A stretch of DNA of 64,000 bases from JAPKZH01 sp964537875 (GTDB lineage: Bacteria; Acidobacteriota; Aminicenantia; Aminicenantales; UBA4085). The position numbers were made by a program, and so were the translations under genes. The notes beneath the pieces were generated by a model. That model ran no database searches. It had not been told where the DNA came from and saw nothing but the letters and a program-made list of their open reading frames with translations. The stretch covers positions 1 to 64,000 of the forward strand of contig CAZIDN010000009.1 in assembly GCA_964537875.1 (NCBI GenBank), written 5' to 3'. Positions within the stretch are counted from its first letter, which is position 1. Each line of letters starts with the position of its first letter. Positions 18,205 through 26,617 of the stretch are shown piece after piece.

Positions 18205-19877
18205 CGGAAAAAGCGGCCGGCAATCTTCAACAGGCTCCTGACAGAGGTCGTGCTTCGAACGTACGGCCAGGAGCGTAAAAGCCCGAGGGCGGCCTTGATT
18301 TTTTCCCGTTTGCGCTCGTGGTGGATGAGGACGGTGGCTTTTTCCATGATTTCCGGTTTGGGAGTTAAATAAGGAAACCACCAGAGTTGGGCTTTTTTTT
18401 TCTGGAAATCCTGACTGACGTACTTGATATTCATCAACTGAAGATGGCCGTAGCGACCGTGCGATCGCCCCATGCCGGTCTGCTTTGGGCCGCCCCAGAT
18501 GGCCGTGGGCTCGGTGAAAGAAAACATGTGGTCATTGACCGTCACCGTGCCGACCTCGAGCCTGTCCGCCAGGGCGGCCGCCATTTTTTTATCCCGGGTC
18601 CAGACCGAGGCGGTCAGACCATAGTGGCTGTCGTTGGCCAGGGCTATGGCGTCCTCGACATCGGAAAAAGCCATAATGGGAAGAACCGGCCCGAATGTCT
18701 CCTCTGTCATGATCTTCATCGTATGATTGACATTGGTCAGGACGGCCGGCCTGATAAAATAGCCGGGCAGGTCCTTGATCCTCTCCCCTCCAAATAGAAC
18801 CCGGGCTCCTTTTTGCCTGGCATCCTGGATGTGTTCCTCGACAAGCTCGAGCTGGCTGAGGACCGTCATCGGCCCCATGTCCACGCCGGGCTCGAGAGGA
18901 TTGCCCACCTTGATTCGTGTGGTGAGCTCCAAGACTCTGGCCACAAACGCTTCTTCGATGTCCTTGGCCACATAGACACGCTCGATGGAGGCGCAGCTCT
19001 GGCCGGAGTTCATGAAAGCGGCCCAGACGGCTCCTTGGGACGCCCTGTCCAGGTCGGCATCCTTGAGGACGATCATCGGGTCTTTTCCCCCGAGCTCCAG
19101 GACCGTGTTCGTCAGGTTCCGGCTGGCCAGTTCCATGATTCTTTTTCCGATGGCGACACTTCCCGTGAACATCACCGTCTGAACATCGGGATTCGTGATC
19201 ATCTCTTCGGCTTGGGCGGCCCGGCAGTTGACGATATTCAAGACTCCCGGCGGCAGGCCGGCTTCGATCAAAATCTGTCCGATCATCAAAGCGCAGAAAG
19301 GTGTAGAAGTCGACGGCCGGAGAATGACCGTGTTGCCGGCTGTGAGCGCGCTGACGACATCATAAATGGGAATCAAAAAGGGAAAATTCCAGGGCGAGAT
19401 GATGAGCGTGACGCCGAGCGGCTGATAGTGGAAGGTGTTTTTCTTGTGGGCGAAAAAGGGGACCTGGGATTTTGCCTTCCTTGGCTCCAAAGATTTCTCG
19501 AGGAAGTGGGAATAATAATCCAGGACCGCCAGGCTCCCCATGACATCGACGGCCATGGATTCGGCCAGCGGAGATCCCTTTTCCAGGGTCACCAGCCGGA
19601 CCACCTCCCGGCTTCGACTCAGAAGAATTTTTTTAGCCCGGATGAAGATCTTTTCTTTCTCTCGATGCGCCAAATTCCTCCACAGAGGGAACGCGTCTTT
19701 GGCTGCGCGAACAGCATCTCGGCATTGTTCGGAGGAGGCCAGGCATGCTTCCCCCAGCGGCTCCAGCGTCGCCGGGCTTTTCGAGACGATCTTTTCCTTG
19801 GCTTCAAGGCGTGCGTTTCCGATGATCAGCCGTCCGTCCATTGTTCTCACAATCTTCCTTTCAGCAATCTTCTCCAC
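18201..19877 (-). CDS. NAD(P)-dependent aldehyde dehydrogenase
   Basis: This 558-residue enzyme oxidises an aldehyde to the acid. Visible motifs are PWNFP at ~162-166, catalytic Glu in LELGGKDP (E261), and the nucleophile in SGQSCASIER (C295). An Arg replaces the usual Lys in the cofactor segment ILRPST near 187. A C-terminal tail of about 70 residues after the normal fold is basic and amphipathic and might bind membrane. The start is uncertain: GTG at 19877 gives the longest form, and ATG at 19841 gives a protein beginning MDGRLIIGNA. The substrate is unknown; succinate-semialdehyde-type and fatty-aldehyde-type enzymes both fit. Confidence 0.9.
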   Translation of the reverse strand: MEKIAERKIVRTMDGRLIIGNARLEAKEKIVSKSPATLEPLGEACLASSEQCRDAVRAAKDAFPLWRNLAHREKEKIFIRAKKILLSRSREVVRLVTLEKGSPLAESMAVDVMGSLAVLDYYSHFLEKSLEPRKAKSQVPFFAHKKNTFHYQPLGVTLIISPWNFPFLIPIYDVVSALTAGNTVILRPSTSTPFCALMIGQILIEAGLPPGVLNIVNCRAAQAEEMITNPDVQTVMFTGSVAIGKRIMELASRNLTNTVLELGGKDPMIVLKDADLDRASQGAVWAAFMNSGQSCASIERVYVAKDIEEAFVARVLELTTRIKVGNPLEPGVDMGPMTVLSQLELVEEHIQDARQKGARVLFGGERIKDLPGYFIRPAVLTNVNHTMKIMTEETFGPVLPIMAFSDVEDAIALANDSHYGLTASVWTRDKKMAAALADRLEVGTVTVNDHMFSFTEPTAIWGGPKQTGMGRSHGRYGHLQLMNIKYVSQDFQKKKAQLWWFPYLTPKPEIMEKATVLIHHERKREKIKAALGLLRSWPYVRSTTSVRSLLKIAGRFFR

Positions 19878-19986
19878 TCAGCCATTCTTATCAGGCCTCC
19901 TTTTTTGCCCTCAAGTATATATTTTCATCTTCGCTGATTTCAACTTTTAAAATCTCGATGTCTAGCTTATCTAAAATAGCTTGTGT

Positions 19987-20015
19987 TTGCCCGGCTGCGC
20001 CGCTTTCAATATAAT
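19987..20015 (+). promoter_or_regulatory. Putative sigma-70 promoter for cytochrome operon
   Basis: TTGCCC at 19987-19992 and TATAAT at 20010-20015 are 17 bases apart. They lie 30 bases upstream of the ATG at 20045. The layout matches the promoter proposed at 16802. Confidence 0.55.
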
Positions 20016-20044
20016 CTTGATTTCATCGGGTTCAGGAGGTGAAC

Positions 20045-21391
20045 ATGGCCAGAACCATAAGATTCGGAATCTATGCCGCGGCAAGCCTTATGGTATGTAT
20101 CATTCTAATCGCCCGGACGGCTCCGGCGCAGAAGAAAAGCTATGACCTGTTCGAGACGCCCAAGCGCTGCGCCCAGTGCCACAAGGATATCTATATCCAG
20201 TGGAAGCAGGCCATGATGTCTCAGGCCTACACTCACCACTGGGATGAGATCGAATATTTCAAGCTGGCGCTTCCCCAGGCGGAAAAAGACCCCAAAGTGG
20301 CCGAGATCAAGGGCGGCTGCAACGGCTGCCACGCGCCCTCGGCCCTGTTCATCGGGGACGTTCCTCCCCAGCCTCCCTCGGCCAACACCCGGGCTAATGA
20401 ATCCGTCTTCTGCGACGTCTGTCACACCATCTCCGGCTTCAACGGTGATACGCCCTTCAATTTCAACTATATCCTGACTCCCGGAAAGACGAAGTTCGGC
20501 CCGCGCCAGGGTGTCGTCTCGCCGCATCACGACACCAAGTACTCCGACTTCATCAAATCGCCGGACTACTGTGGCACCTGTCATAACGAAAAAAACCCTT
20601 TCGGCATCTGGGTCAAATCCACTCATCTGGAGTGGAAGGAAGGGCCTTATTCAAAACAGGGCGTGCGGTGCCAGGACTGCCATATGTGGCACGCTCCCGG
20701 GAAGAGCGCCGATATGGGCGAGCCCTTGCCGGATATGGCCAACCATAATTTCCCCGGCGGGCATGTGATGGCCAAGCTGCGCGGCGCGATCGAGATAAAG
20801 GTTTATGCCGATGCCGAGGAACTTGTGCCGGGAGACAAGACAGTGATCAGTGTTCATCTCTACAACGCTAAGGCGGGACACAAGGTTCCGACGGGTTCGG
20901 CCGAGGAACGCCAGCTCTGGCTTGAAGTCAATGCCGTCGACGCAAAAGGCACCCGCTATGTGCTTCCCGTGGATAAAAAGGGATTCAAGGGCGAGGAATA
21001 CACGATCACGTCCAATGTCCTCGCTTACCAGGACATGGGCGATATGATGATGGGCATCCCGGATTTTAAAGGCGTCAAGAGGGATGACATCGAGGAAGGC
21101 CACCGCATATTCCGGCTTCCCTATTTTGATCCCAAGGGCCGGCTGACCATCGGCCAGTGGAACACGGCCTCGCTGGGCGCGGACTACCGGATCGGGCCGC
21201 GCGAGACAAAGATCGAGACCTACACCTGGACGCTTCCCCAGACGCTGCCGGAGGGGAACCTGCGCATCGAGGCCAAGCTGCGGTATCGCCTGCTTGTCAA
21301 ATCCGTGGCCGAATTCCTCAAGGTTCCGGCCGATGAATACGAGATCAAGGAAGTCAACGCGGCCGAAGCCGATGTCAAGATTGTCTATTAA
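20045..21391 (+). CDS. Secreted pentaheme cytochrome c
   Basis: This 448-residue protein has a signal peptide (TM ~9-23, cleavage near APAQ) and five CxxCH heme sites at about 42-46 (CAQCH), 92-96 (CNGCH), 123-127 (CDVCH), 176-180 (CGTCH) and 209-213 (CQDCH). The remaining ~235 residues are beta-rich and heme-free. The heme half resembles cytochrome c554-like multiheme proteins. AGGAGGT is 4 bases upstream of the ATG at 20045. A cytochrome-porin fusion follows about 120 bases downstream on the same strand. Together they could pass electrons between the periplasm and the outer surface. The electron donor and acceptor are not known. Confidence 0.92.
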   Translation: MARTIRFGIYAAASLMVCIILIARTAPAQKKSYDLFETPKRCAQCHKDIYIQWKQAMMSQAYTHHWDEIEYFKLALPQAEKDPKVAEIKGGCNGCHAPSALFIGDVPPQPPSANTRANESVFCDVCHTISGFNGDTPFNFNYILTPGKTKFGPRQGVVSPHHDTKYSDFIKSPDYCGTCHNEKNPFGIWVKSTHLEWKEGPYSKQGVRCQDCHMWHAPGKSADMGEPLPDMANHNFPGGHVMAKLRGAIEIKVYADAEELVPGDKTVISVHLYNAKAGHKVPTGSAEERQLWLEVNAVDAKGTRYVLPVDKKGFKGEEYTITSNVLAYQDMGDMMMGIPDFKGVKRDDIEEGHRIFRLPYFDPKGRLTIGQWNTASLGADYRIGPRETKIETYTWTLPQTLPEGNLRIEAKLRYRLLVKSVAEFLKVPADEYEIKEVNAAEADVKIVY

Positions 21392-21511
21392 AAAATGTCA
21401 TGGCGAAGGAAGCCTGGCCAGCTCAGAAATGGAAGAGATGGCCACGGCCTGAAGCGCCTGGTTTGGACAAAGATCGAGATAGATTTCGGAAATCCGTTTT
21501 AAGGAGCCGAT

Positions 21512-22654
21512 ATGAAAAAAATATGCGTCTTTTTTCTAGCTGTTTTTCTGCTGGCCCGGTTGGCCGCGGCCATTCCCGCCTTCGCCCGCAAATACGGATA
21601 TTCCTGCGAAGTCTGCCATGCTCCTATTCCCCATCTCAAGGCGTTCGGCGAGGAATTCATGGATAACGGCTACCGCATCCCCGACAAAGAGCCGCCCCGG
21701 GCCACGATCGACACGGGCGATCCGATCCTGCTGCTCCAGCGGGAGCTTCCTCTCGCCTTTCGCTTCGACGGCTTTCTCGCCTACGAGCCCAAGTCGGACA
21801 TCAAGCCAGACCTCAAATCGCCGTTCGTGATGAAGATCCTCAGCGGCGGCAATATCTCCAACTCGATTTCCTATTACGCCTACTTCCTGATGACCGAGGA
21901 GGGAAAAATCGCCGGACTTGAAGACACTTATCTAGCCTTCCGGAATGTTTTTGGGACACCGATCTCTGTCGTTTTCGGGCAGTACCGCGTTTCCGACCCG
22001 GTCAAGCCGTCCGAGATCCGGCTGACCTTCGAGGAATATAAGATCTTTAAGTTTGCGATCGGGCAAAGCCAGATCAACCTTTCCTACGACCGGGGAATCC
22101 TGGGAAGCTATAGCACCAAGTTCGGGACGGACATCGTCCTTCAGGTCGTCAACGGCAACGGCATCGACACGCCGGACATCTTCGACAAGGACAAGTACAA
22201 AAGCTTCGTCTGGAGGATCGCCCAAAGCTTCAGAAAAAAGAAGGTCAAAATCGGCCTGCTCGGGTATCATGGCAAGGAAGAGGAGGGCGGGGCGACAAAC
22301 ACGGTGAACTATTTCGGCCCCGATATTCGGGTGCGCCTGCCCAAGGTGGAACTGATGTTCCAGTTTGTCCGAAGGTCGGACACCAACCCTTATTTTGCGG
22401 GCACCGAGGAAAAACACAACACGGACGCCTACCTGGGCGAGATCATTCTCAGCCCCTGGGGCGAAAAAGGCCGCTGGTTCTTTACGACGGCCTATAACCG
22501 GATTAAATCCGACTTCATAGGGCACGACTACCAGACGCTCACGGTGAATGCCAGCTATCTCTTACGGCGCAATGTCAAGTGGATGAACGAGTACACCCGT
22601 GACCTGGAGGGCCGGAACCATCGCTGGCTGACCGGCTTTATCGTCGGGATATAA
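21512..22654 (+). CDS. Cyc2-like monoheme cytochrome c - outer-membrane porin fusion
   Basis: This 380-residue protein has a signal peptide (residues 1-20), then IPAFARKYGYSCEVCHAPIP, a single CxxCH heme site at 32-36 placed right after the signal, and HLKAFGEEFMDNGYRIP. The rest (~70-380) alternates polar and hydrophobic residues with many aromatics, as in a 14- to 16-strand beta-barrel, and ends in a strand-like FIVGI. This layout and the PAFAR...CxxCH...G(E)xF pattern match fused cytochrome-porins such as the Fe(II) oxidase Cyc2. Function as an iron oxidase is not shown: the same architecture is found in non-iron-oxidisers. AAGGAG precedes the ATG. Confidence 0.8.
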   Translation: MKKICVFFLAVFLLARLAAAIPAFARKYGYSCEVCHAPIPHLKAFGEEFMDNGYRIPDKEPPRATIDTGDPILLLQRELPLAFRFDGFLAYEPKSDIKPDLKSPFVMKILSGGNISNSISYYAYFLMTEEGKIAGLEDTYLAFRNVFGTPISVVFGQYRVSDPVKPSEIRLTFEEYKIFKFAIGQSQINLSYDRGILGSYSTKFGTDIVLQVVNGNGIDTPDIFDKDKYKSFVWRIAQSFRKKKVKIGLLGYHGKEEEGGATNTVNYFGPDIRVRLPKVELMFQFVRRSDTNPYFAGTEEKHNTDAYLGEIILSPWGEKGRWFFTTAYNRIKSDFIGHDYQTLTVNASYLLRRNVKWMNEYTRDLEGRNHRWLTGFIVGI

Positions 22655-22708
22655 AAAATCGACGGGAAAAACAATCTATTTGAAGTAAAATACTGCGGCG
22701 GGAAGACC

Positions 22709-23788
22709 ATGAGCAGAGTCAAGACTACTCGGGCTAGCTGGCTGTTCGGACTGCTGGCCATTTTTTGTTTAGGCAAGGCACCGTCCGGCCTCGAACCTCA
22801 AAAGCCCGCAGACCTCGGCCCGTTTTTTGCCAAGAGAGAAGTGACGATTGCCGTCACGGATTCCGGCCTGGGAGGGCTCTCGATCATGGCCGAGGCGGCC
22901 GCCCGGCTTAAGGAAGCCAAAATCTTCGAGAAAGCGGACTTCGTCTTTTTCAACGCTCTCTTCTCGAATGAAAGCGGATATAACAGTCTGAAGACGCGCG
23001 CCGAAAAAATCGCTGTCTTCAACAGCGCCCTCGACAGCCTCGAAAAAAATTATCGGCCGGACCTCATTCTCATCGGCTGCAACACCCTTTCGGTCCTCTA
23101 CCCAGAAACTTTTTTTTCCACAAGGACCAAGATCCCTGTTGTCGGCATCGTCGACGCCGGGGTCGCCATGTCCCTGAAAGCGCTGCTGACGAATCCCGCC
23201 GCCTCCTTGATTCTCTTCGGCACGGAAACGACCATCGGCGAGGGAGAGCATAAAAGGAAGCTGATGGAAGCCGGTATTCCAGAAAAAAGAATCATCGCCC
23301 AAGCTTGCCCTGAGCTGGCCGGTTATATCGAAAACGGATACCAGAGCGATGAAACGGGCCTGCTCATCGAATCGGCTGTCGAGGAGGCCTTGGCCAAGCT
23401 GACCGATCCCAAAGTTCCCATCTACGCGGGCCTGGTCTGCACCCATTACGGATATTCCCTGAGCCTATGGAATAAGGCCTTTGAGGAACGCGGCCAAAAG
23501 CTCTTGGGCCTCTTGAACCCGAATTCTCAAATGTTGGATTTCCTGTTCAAGACAGGAGATAAGAATCGAGCTCGGACGACGGGAATATCGGCACGGGTTG
23601 TCTCCATGGTTGAGATCGCCGAGACCAAAAGAAAATCGCTGGCAGGATGGCTGAACAAGGTTTCTCCCGAAGTGGCCTCTGCGCTGACAAAATACGAGCT
23701 CAAACCTAACCTTTTTAAGTGGCAGGACCCGCGCCGCGGTTCTAAACGAATGTCACTTCGGGCTTGCCCCGGACAAGCTCGCCGATAA
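22709..23788 (+). CDS. Exported glutamate/aspartate racemase-like protein
   Basis: This 359-residue protein is built like MurI. It has DSGLGGLS at 51-58, GCNTLS with catalytic-type Cys at 124, and CTHYGYS with Cys 244 and His 246, so both cysteines used for proton transfer are present. Unlike cytoplasmic MurI it has a 25-residue hydrophobic N-terminal signal or anchor (WLFGLLAIFC). It would therefore act in the periplasm, perhaps on free D- or L-amino acids. The C-terminal ~20 residues (RRGSKRMSLRACPGQARR) are basic and seem to be read from repeat-like DNA. True MurI makes D-Glu for peptidoglycan; a different role is likely here. Confidence 0.78.
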   Translation: MSRVKTTRASWLFGLLAIFCLGKAPSGLEPQKPADLGPFFAKREVTIAVTDSGLGGLSIMAEAAARLKEAKIFEKADFVFFNALFSNESGYNSLKTRAEKIAVFNSALDSLEKNYRPDLILIGCNTLSVLYPETFFSTRTKIPVVGIVDAGVAMSLKALLTNPAASLILFGTETTIGEGEHKRKLMEAGIPEKRIIAQACPELAGYIENGYQSDETGLLIESAVEEALAKLTDPKVPIYAGLVCTHYGYSLSLWNKAFEERGQKLLGLLNPNSQMLDFLFKTGDKNRARTTGISARVVSMVEIAETKRKSLAGWLNKVSPEVASALTKYELKPNLFKWQDPRRGSKRMSLRACPGQARR

Positions 23789-23937
23789 GAAAGGCCTTCT
23801 GGCCTGATCGATTGAAGAGCCGGACCGTTATTTTTCGCCGATTTTTTGTAACCTTTTCTCAAAAACGAAGTCTTTACTAATGAATATCCGATGAAAAACA
23901 TGGTTTTTTCGGGCGAATTCCCAGGCAGGAGCACCCG

Positions 23938-24495
23938 GTGACGGACAACCTGCTGATGGAAGACGTCCGGGACGGCAAGGTCGAGAAACTGGCCATCCTG
24001 TTTGAGAGGCACCACGTGGCTTTATTCAATTATTTTCTGAGGCTTACGGGCAACCGTCCGGTCAGCGAAGACCTGGTCCAGGAGGTCTTCACCCGGATCC
24101 TTAAATACCGCACGACCTACCGCGGAGAGGATCGATTCGCCGTTTGGATGTATAAAATCGGCCGAAACGCCCATATCGATTTCCTGCGTCGCCAGAAAGA
24201 GACTGTGCCCCTCGAAGACCAATTCGATGAAGCCCAAAGCGCCGACCTCATCCCCGAGGAGAGGGTGGAAAGGCAACAGGAAGCCGCTCTTATCTCCAGG
24301 GCTCTCAAGAGACTCTCCCCCAGGAAGCAGGAGGTTATCCTGCTCAGCCGCTTCCAGAACCTGAAGTACCGGGAGATCGCCGAACTGATGGAATGCCCCG
24401 TGGGCACCGTCAAAGGCATGGTCCATCGGGCCGTCCAGGAATTGGGCGATATCTATAAACAACTTTCCAGGGAGGCATGCCGCCATGAAATGTGA
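23938..24495 (+). CDS. ECF-type RNA polymerase sigma factor
   Basis: This 185-residue sigma factor of the sigma-70/ECF family has region 2 in LFNYFLRLTGN...EDLVQEVFTRIL (residues ~24-60) and region 4 in LSPRKQEVILLSRFQ...YREIAELM...GTVKGMVHRA (~122-165). The start is GTG at 23938, with AGGAG about 8 bases upstream. It overlaps the next gene, a zinc-finger anti-sigma factor, by 11 bases, which is the usual arrangement for co-translated sigma/anti-sigma pairs. Its targets probably include its own operon, but no clear ECF promoter could be assigned by eye. Confidence 0.93.
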   Translation: MTDNLLMEDVRDGKVEKLAILFERHHVALFNYFLRLTGNRPVSEDLVQEVFTRILKYRTTYRGEDRFAVWMYKIGRNAHIDFLRRQKETVPLEDQFDEAQSADLIPEERVERQQEAALISRALKRLSPRKQEVILLSRFQNLKYREIAELMECPVGTVKGMVHRAVQELGDIYKQLSREACRHEM

Positions 24496-25294
24496 AGACA
24501 TTAAGGAACGGATGCCGGATTTTCTGACCGGCGATTTGGATAATAAGGCAAAGTCGGAATTCGATGCTCATATCGCCCGCTGCTCCGCCTGCGGCGAAGA
24601 GCTGCGGCAGCTGAGCGAGATCTGGACCAAACTGGGGGTTCTCCCCATGGAACAGCCTTCACCCGCTCTCCGCAACCGCTTTTACACCATGCTCGAAGCT
24701 TACAAGGAAGGTTTCGAAGCGGAAAAGGCCGCGGCTGTGCCGAAAAAGAAATTGTCCTTCTCATTCGGCCGAATCTGGCCCCGCCGGCCCGCTTTTCAAT
24801 TTGCCGCCGCCCTCGTCTTTGTCGTCCTCGGGATTACGGCCGGCTATCTCCTCAGGAACCCGCAGGCCCAGTTGTCCCGGCTCCACCAGGAAGTCGATGG
24901 CATGCGCCAGATGGTGGCCGTCTCTCTTTTGCAGCAGCCTTCATCCTCGGACCGGATCCAGGGCGCGAGCTTCAGCTCTCAGGTCAAAGCCCCGACTGCG
25001 AAAACGCTCGACGCACTTCTCCAAACCCTGGATCATGACCCAAATGTCAATGTCCGGCTGGCCGCCGTCGACGCGCTCTACCTCTTTTCTTCTTATCCCG
25101 CCGTGAAAGACAGAATCGTCCAGTCGCTGACGAAGCAGGAGTCGCCGCTGGTGCAAGTCGCTCTGATCGATCTCCTAGTTGGCATCCGCGAGCAGCGCGC
25201 CGTCGGGGCCTTCAAAGCGCTCATCCAGAGTGAGAAGCTCAACCCCGACGTCAAGGAAAAAGCCAAACTCGGCATCCAGCAGCTCAGTTTTTAG
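24485..25294 (+). CDS. Zinc-finger anti-sigma factor with HEAT repeats
   Basis: This 269-residue membrane protein begins with a zf-HC2 anti-sigma domain, with H29, C33 and C36 in HIARCSAC plus an N-terminal Cys. One membrane helix follows at about 105-123. The periplasmic side carries a short coiled coil (~125-150) and HEAT-like repeats (~170-265, for example DPNVNVRLAAVDALY and SPLVQVALIDLLVGI). It should hold the upstream sigma factor inactive until the periplasmic part senses a signal. The HEAT repeats suggest sensing by protein-protein contact. It overlaps the sigma gene by 11 bases. Confidence 0.9.
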   Translation: MKCEDIKERMPDFLTGDLDNKAKSEFDAHIARCSACGEELRQLSEIWTKLGVLPMEQPSPALRNRFYTMLEAYKEGFEAEKAAAVPKKKLSFSFGRIWPRRPAFQFAAALVFVVLGITAGYLLRNPQAQLSRLHQEVDGMRQMVAVSLLQQPSSSDRIQGASFSSQVKAPTAKTLDALLQTLDHDPNVNVRLAAVDALYLFSSYPAVKDRIVQSLTKQESPLVQVALIDLLVGIREQRAVGAFKALIQSEKLNPDVKEKAKLGIQQLSF

Positions 25295-25303
25295 GAGATG
25301 ATC

Positions 25304-25474
25304 ATGAAGAGACATATCGTTCCGGTCCTCATCATCATTATGCTGGCGGCTCTGGGATTCTCAGAATCCGCCTATAAGTTCGACCGCTTCACACAGGTCC
25401 GCATCGGAAAAGGCGGGCCGGCCATTGCTTGCGATACGCTGAACGGCGATATTTTGATAAAGAAAAGCCATTAA
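25304..25474 (+). CDS. Small exported protein in the sigma operon
   Basis: This gene of only 56 residues has a signal peptide (VPVLIIIMLAALGFSESA) and then about 35 residues including CDTLNGDILIKK. That end resembles one turn of the beta-strand repeat in the DUF4097 protein that follows (VENVNGEIEVEN), so it may be a truncated relative. ATG at 25304 has TTAGGAG 6 bases upstream; ATG at 25298 is too close to that site. It is 9 bases from the anti-sigma stop and 10 bases from the next start, so it is cotranscribed. Confidence 0.7.
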   Translation: MKRHIVPVLIIIMLAALGFSESAYKFDRFTQVRIGKGGPAIACDTLNGDILIKKSH

Positions 25475-25484
25475 GGAGGCAACC

Positions 25485-26408
25485 ATGAAAAAACGGATAC
25501 TTTTTGGGATCGTGATCCTGCTCGCGGCGGGGATCGGGGCGTATGCCCAACAGGCCAAGACGGACCGGGTGACCGTTCCTTTGACCAACCCGGGAAAGCC
25601 GGGGATCGTGGAGGTCAGTCTGATGATGGGCAGCATCAAGGTCGTCGGCTACGAGGGCAAAGAGATCATCGTCGAAGCCACGCCCCGGGATAAAAACATC
25701 AAGGACACTGAAAAAACGACCGGATTTGTGATCGCCGTTCCGGTCGCGCCCAGCCCCCCCCGTCCCGCGTATTATATCGGCCCCAAAGACAAGGACAAGG
25801 AAAAGGAGCAAAAGGACAAAGCGGCCGGCATGAAACGCATTCCCATCGAAAACACCGGCCTGACTATCGAAGAAGATAATAACACGGTGACGATCGAGGT
25901 CGAGTCCTGGAGGCGGGCGGTCGACCTGAGCATCCGGGTTCCCTACGCCAGCTCGCTCAAGCTGGAAGGCACCAATCTCGGAGAAATATCCGTGGAGAAT
26001 GTGAACGGGGAAATCGAAGTCGAAAACATGAACGGCGAAGTCAAGCTGGCCAATGTGGGAGGGACCGTCGTTGCCAACTCGACAAACGGCTCCATCAACG
26101 TGGTACTAAACAAAGTGACTCCCGACAAACCCATGTCCTTTGCCACATTCCACGGCGATATCGATATCACCCTGCCGGCCGATATCAAGGCCACTCTCAA
26201 AATCAAGTCCACTCAGGGCGAGGTGTTCAGCGATTTTGATATCGCCCTCAAATCCGTTCCCGTAAAACCCGAGGAAACCGCCACGAAAGAGGGAGGAAAG
26301 TACAGGATCGAGCTCGACCGGTCGGTCTACGGCACGATCAACGGCGGCGGTGCGGAGTTCAAGCTCCAGAATTTCAGCGGCGACATCTATCTCCGGAAGA
26401 AGAAGTAA
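25485..26408 (+). CDS. Exported DUF4097-type beta-repeat protein
   Basis: This 307-residue protein has a signal peptide ending GAYAQ and a beta-helix or adhesin-like repeat region, with strands such as GEISVENVNGEIEVENMNGEV and INVVLNKV. This fits the DUF4097 family of putative envelope proteins often encoded next to sigma/anti-sigma pairs. A Lys/Asp/Glu-rich stretch lies at about 100-115. GGAGG precedes the ATG. It ends the sigma operon, whose likely terminator hairpin is 12 bases downstream. The role is unknown; I infer a cell-envelope stress output or the sensed component. Confidence 0.82.
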   Translation: MKKRILFGIVILLAAGIGAYAQQAKTDRVTVPLTNPGKPGIVEVSLMMGSIKVVGYEGKEIIVEATPRDKNIKDTEKTTGFVIAVPVAPSPPRPAYYIGPKDKDKEKEQKDKAAGMKRIPIENTGLTIEEDNNTVTIEVESWRRAVDLSIRVPYASSLKLEGTNLGEISVENVNGEIEVENMNGEVKLANVGGTVVANSTNGSINVVLNKVTPDKPMSFATFHGDIDITLPADIKATLKIKSTQGEVFSDFDIALKSVPVKPEETATKEGGKYRIELDRSVYGTINGGGAEFKLQNFSGDIYLRKKK

Positions 26409-26420
26409 GCGAAAAGATAC

Positions 26421-26467
26421 GGGGACAGGTACTTAGTGCGGGAATGAGGTACCTGTCCCCTTTTTTT
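26421..26467 (+). terminator. GGGGACAGGTAC hairpin with T-run, terminator-like
   Basis: The 12-base arms GGGGACAGGTAC (26421-26432) and GTACCTGTCCCC (26449-26460) are perfect and followed by TTTTTTT. The position just after the DUF4097 stop fits a rho-independent terminator. The sequence is also a variant of the GGGGTC...GACCCC hairpins elsewhere in the window, so it may be a mobile repeat that works as a terminator. Confidence 0.75.
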
Positions 26468-26472
26468 ATCAT

Positions 26473-26602
26473 GTCATCGCGAGGAGCGGAGCGACGTGGC
26501 GATCTGACACGGAGTGTCATTCCGAGCGAAGTGAGGAATTCCCGCTTTTACTGCGAGAGACCTAAGCGGGGATTGCCGCGGCGCTGCGCGCCTCGCAATG
26601 AC
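26473..26602. repeat. Dispersed palindromic repeat (GTCATCGCGAGGAGC type)
   Basis: The left end (GTCATCGCGAGGAGCGGAGC, then GACGTGGCGATC) and the right end (GATTGCCGCGGCGCTGCGCG, then CCTCGCAATGAC) form an imperfect 30-base inverted repeat. The centre holds another short repeat around GTCATTCCGAGCGAAGTGAG. Repeats with these ends are found between genes in many unrelated bacteria. No gene is seen. It lies between the sigma operon and the 3' end of the mannosidase gene. Confidence 0.75.
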
Positions 26603-26617
26603 ACGATAAAATATTTC

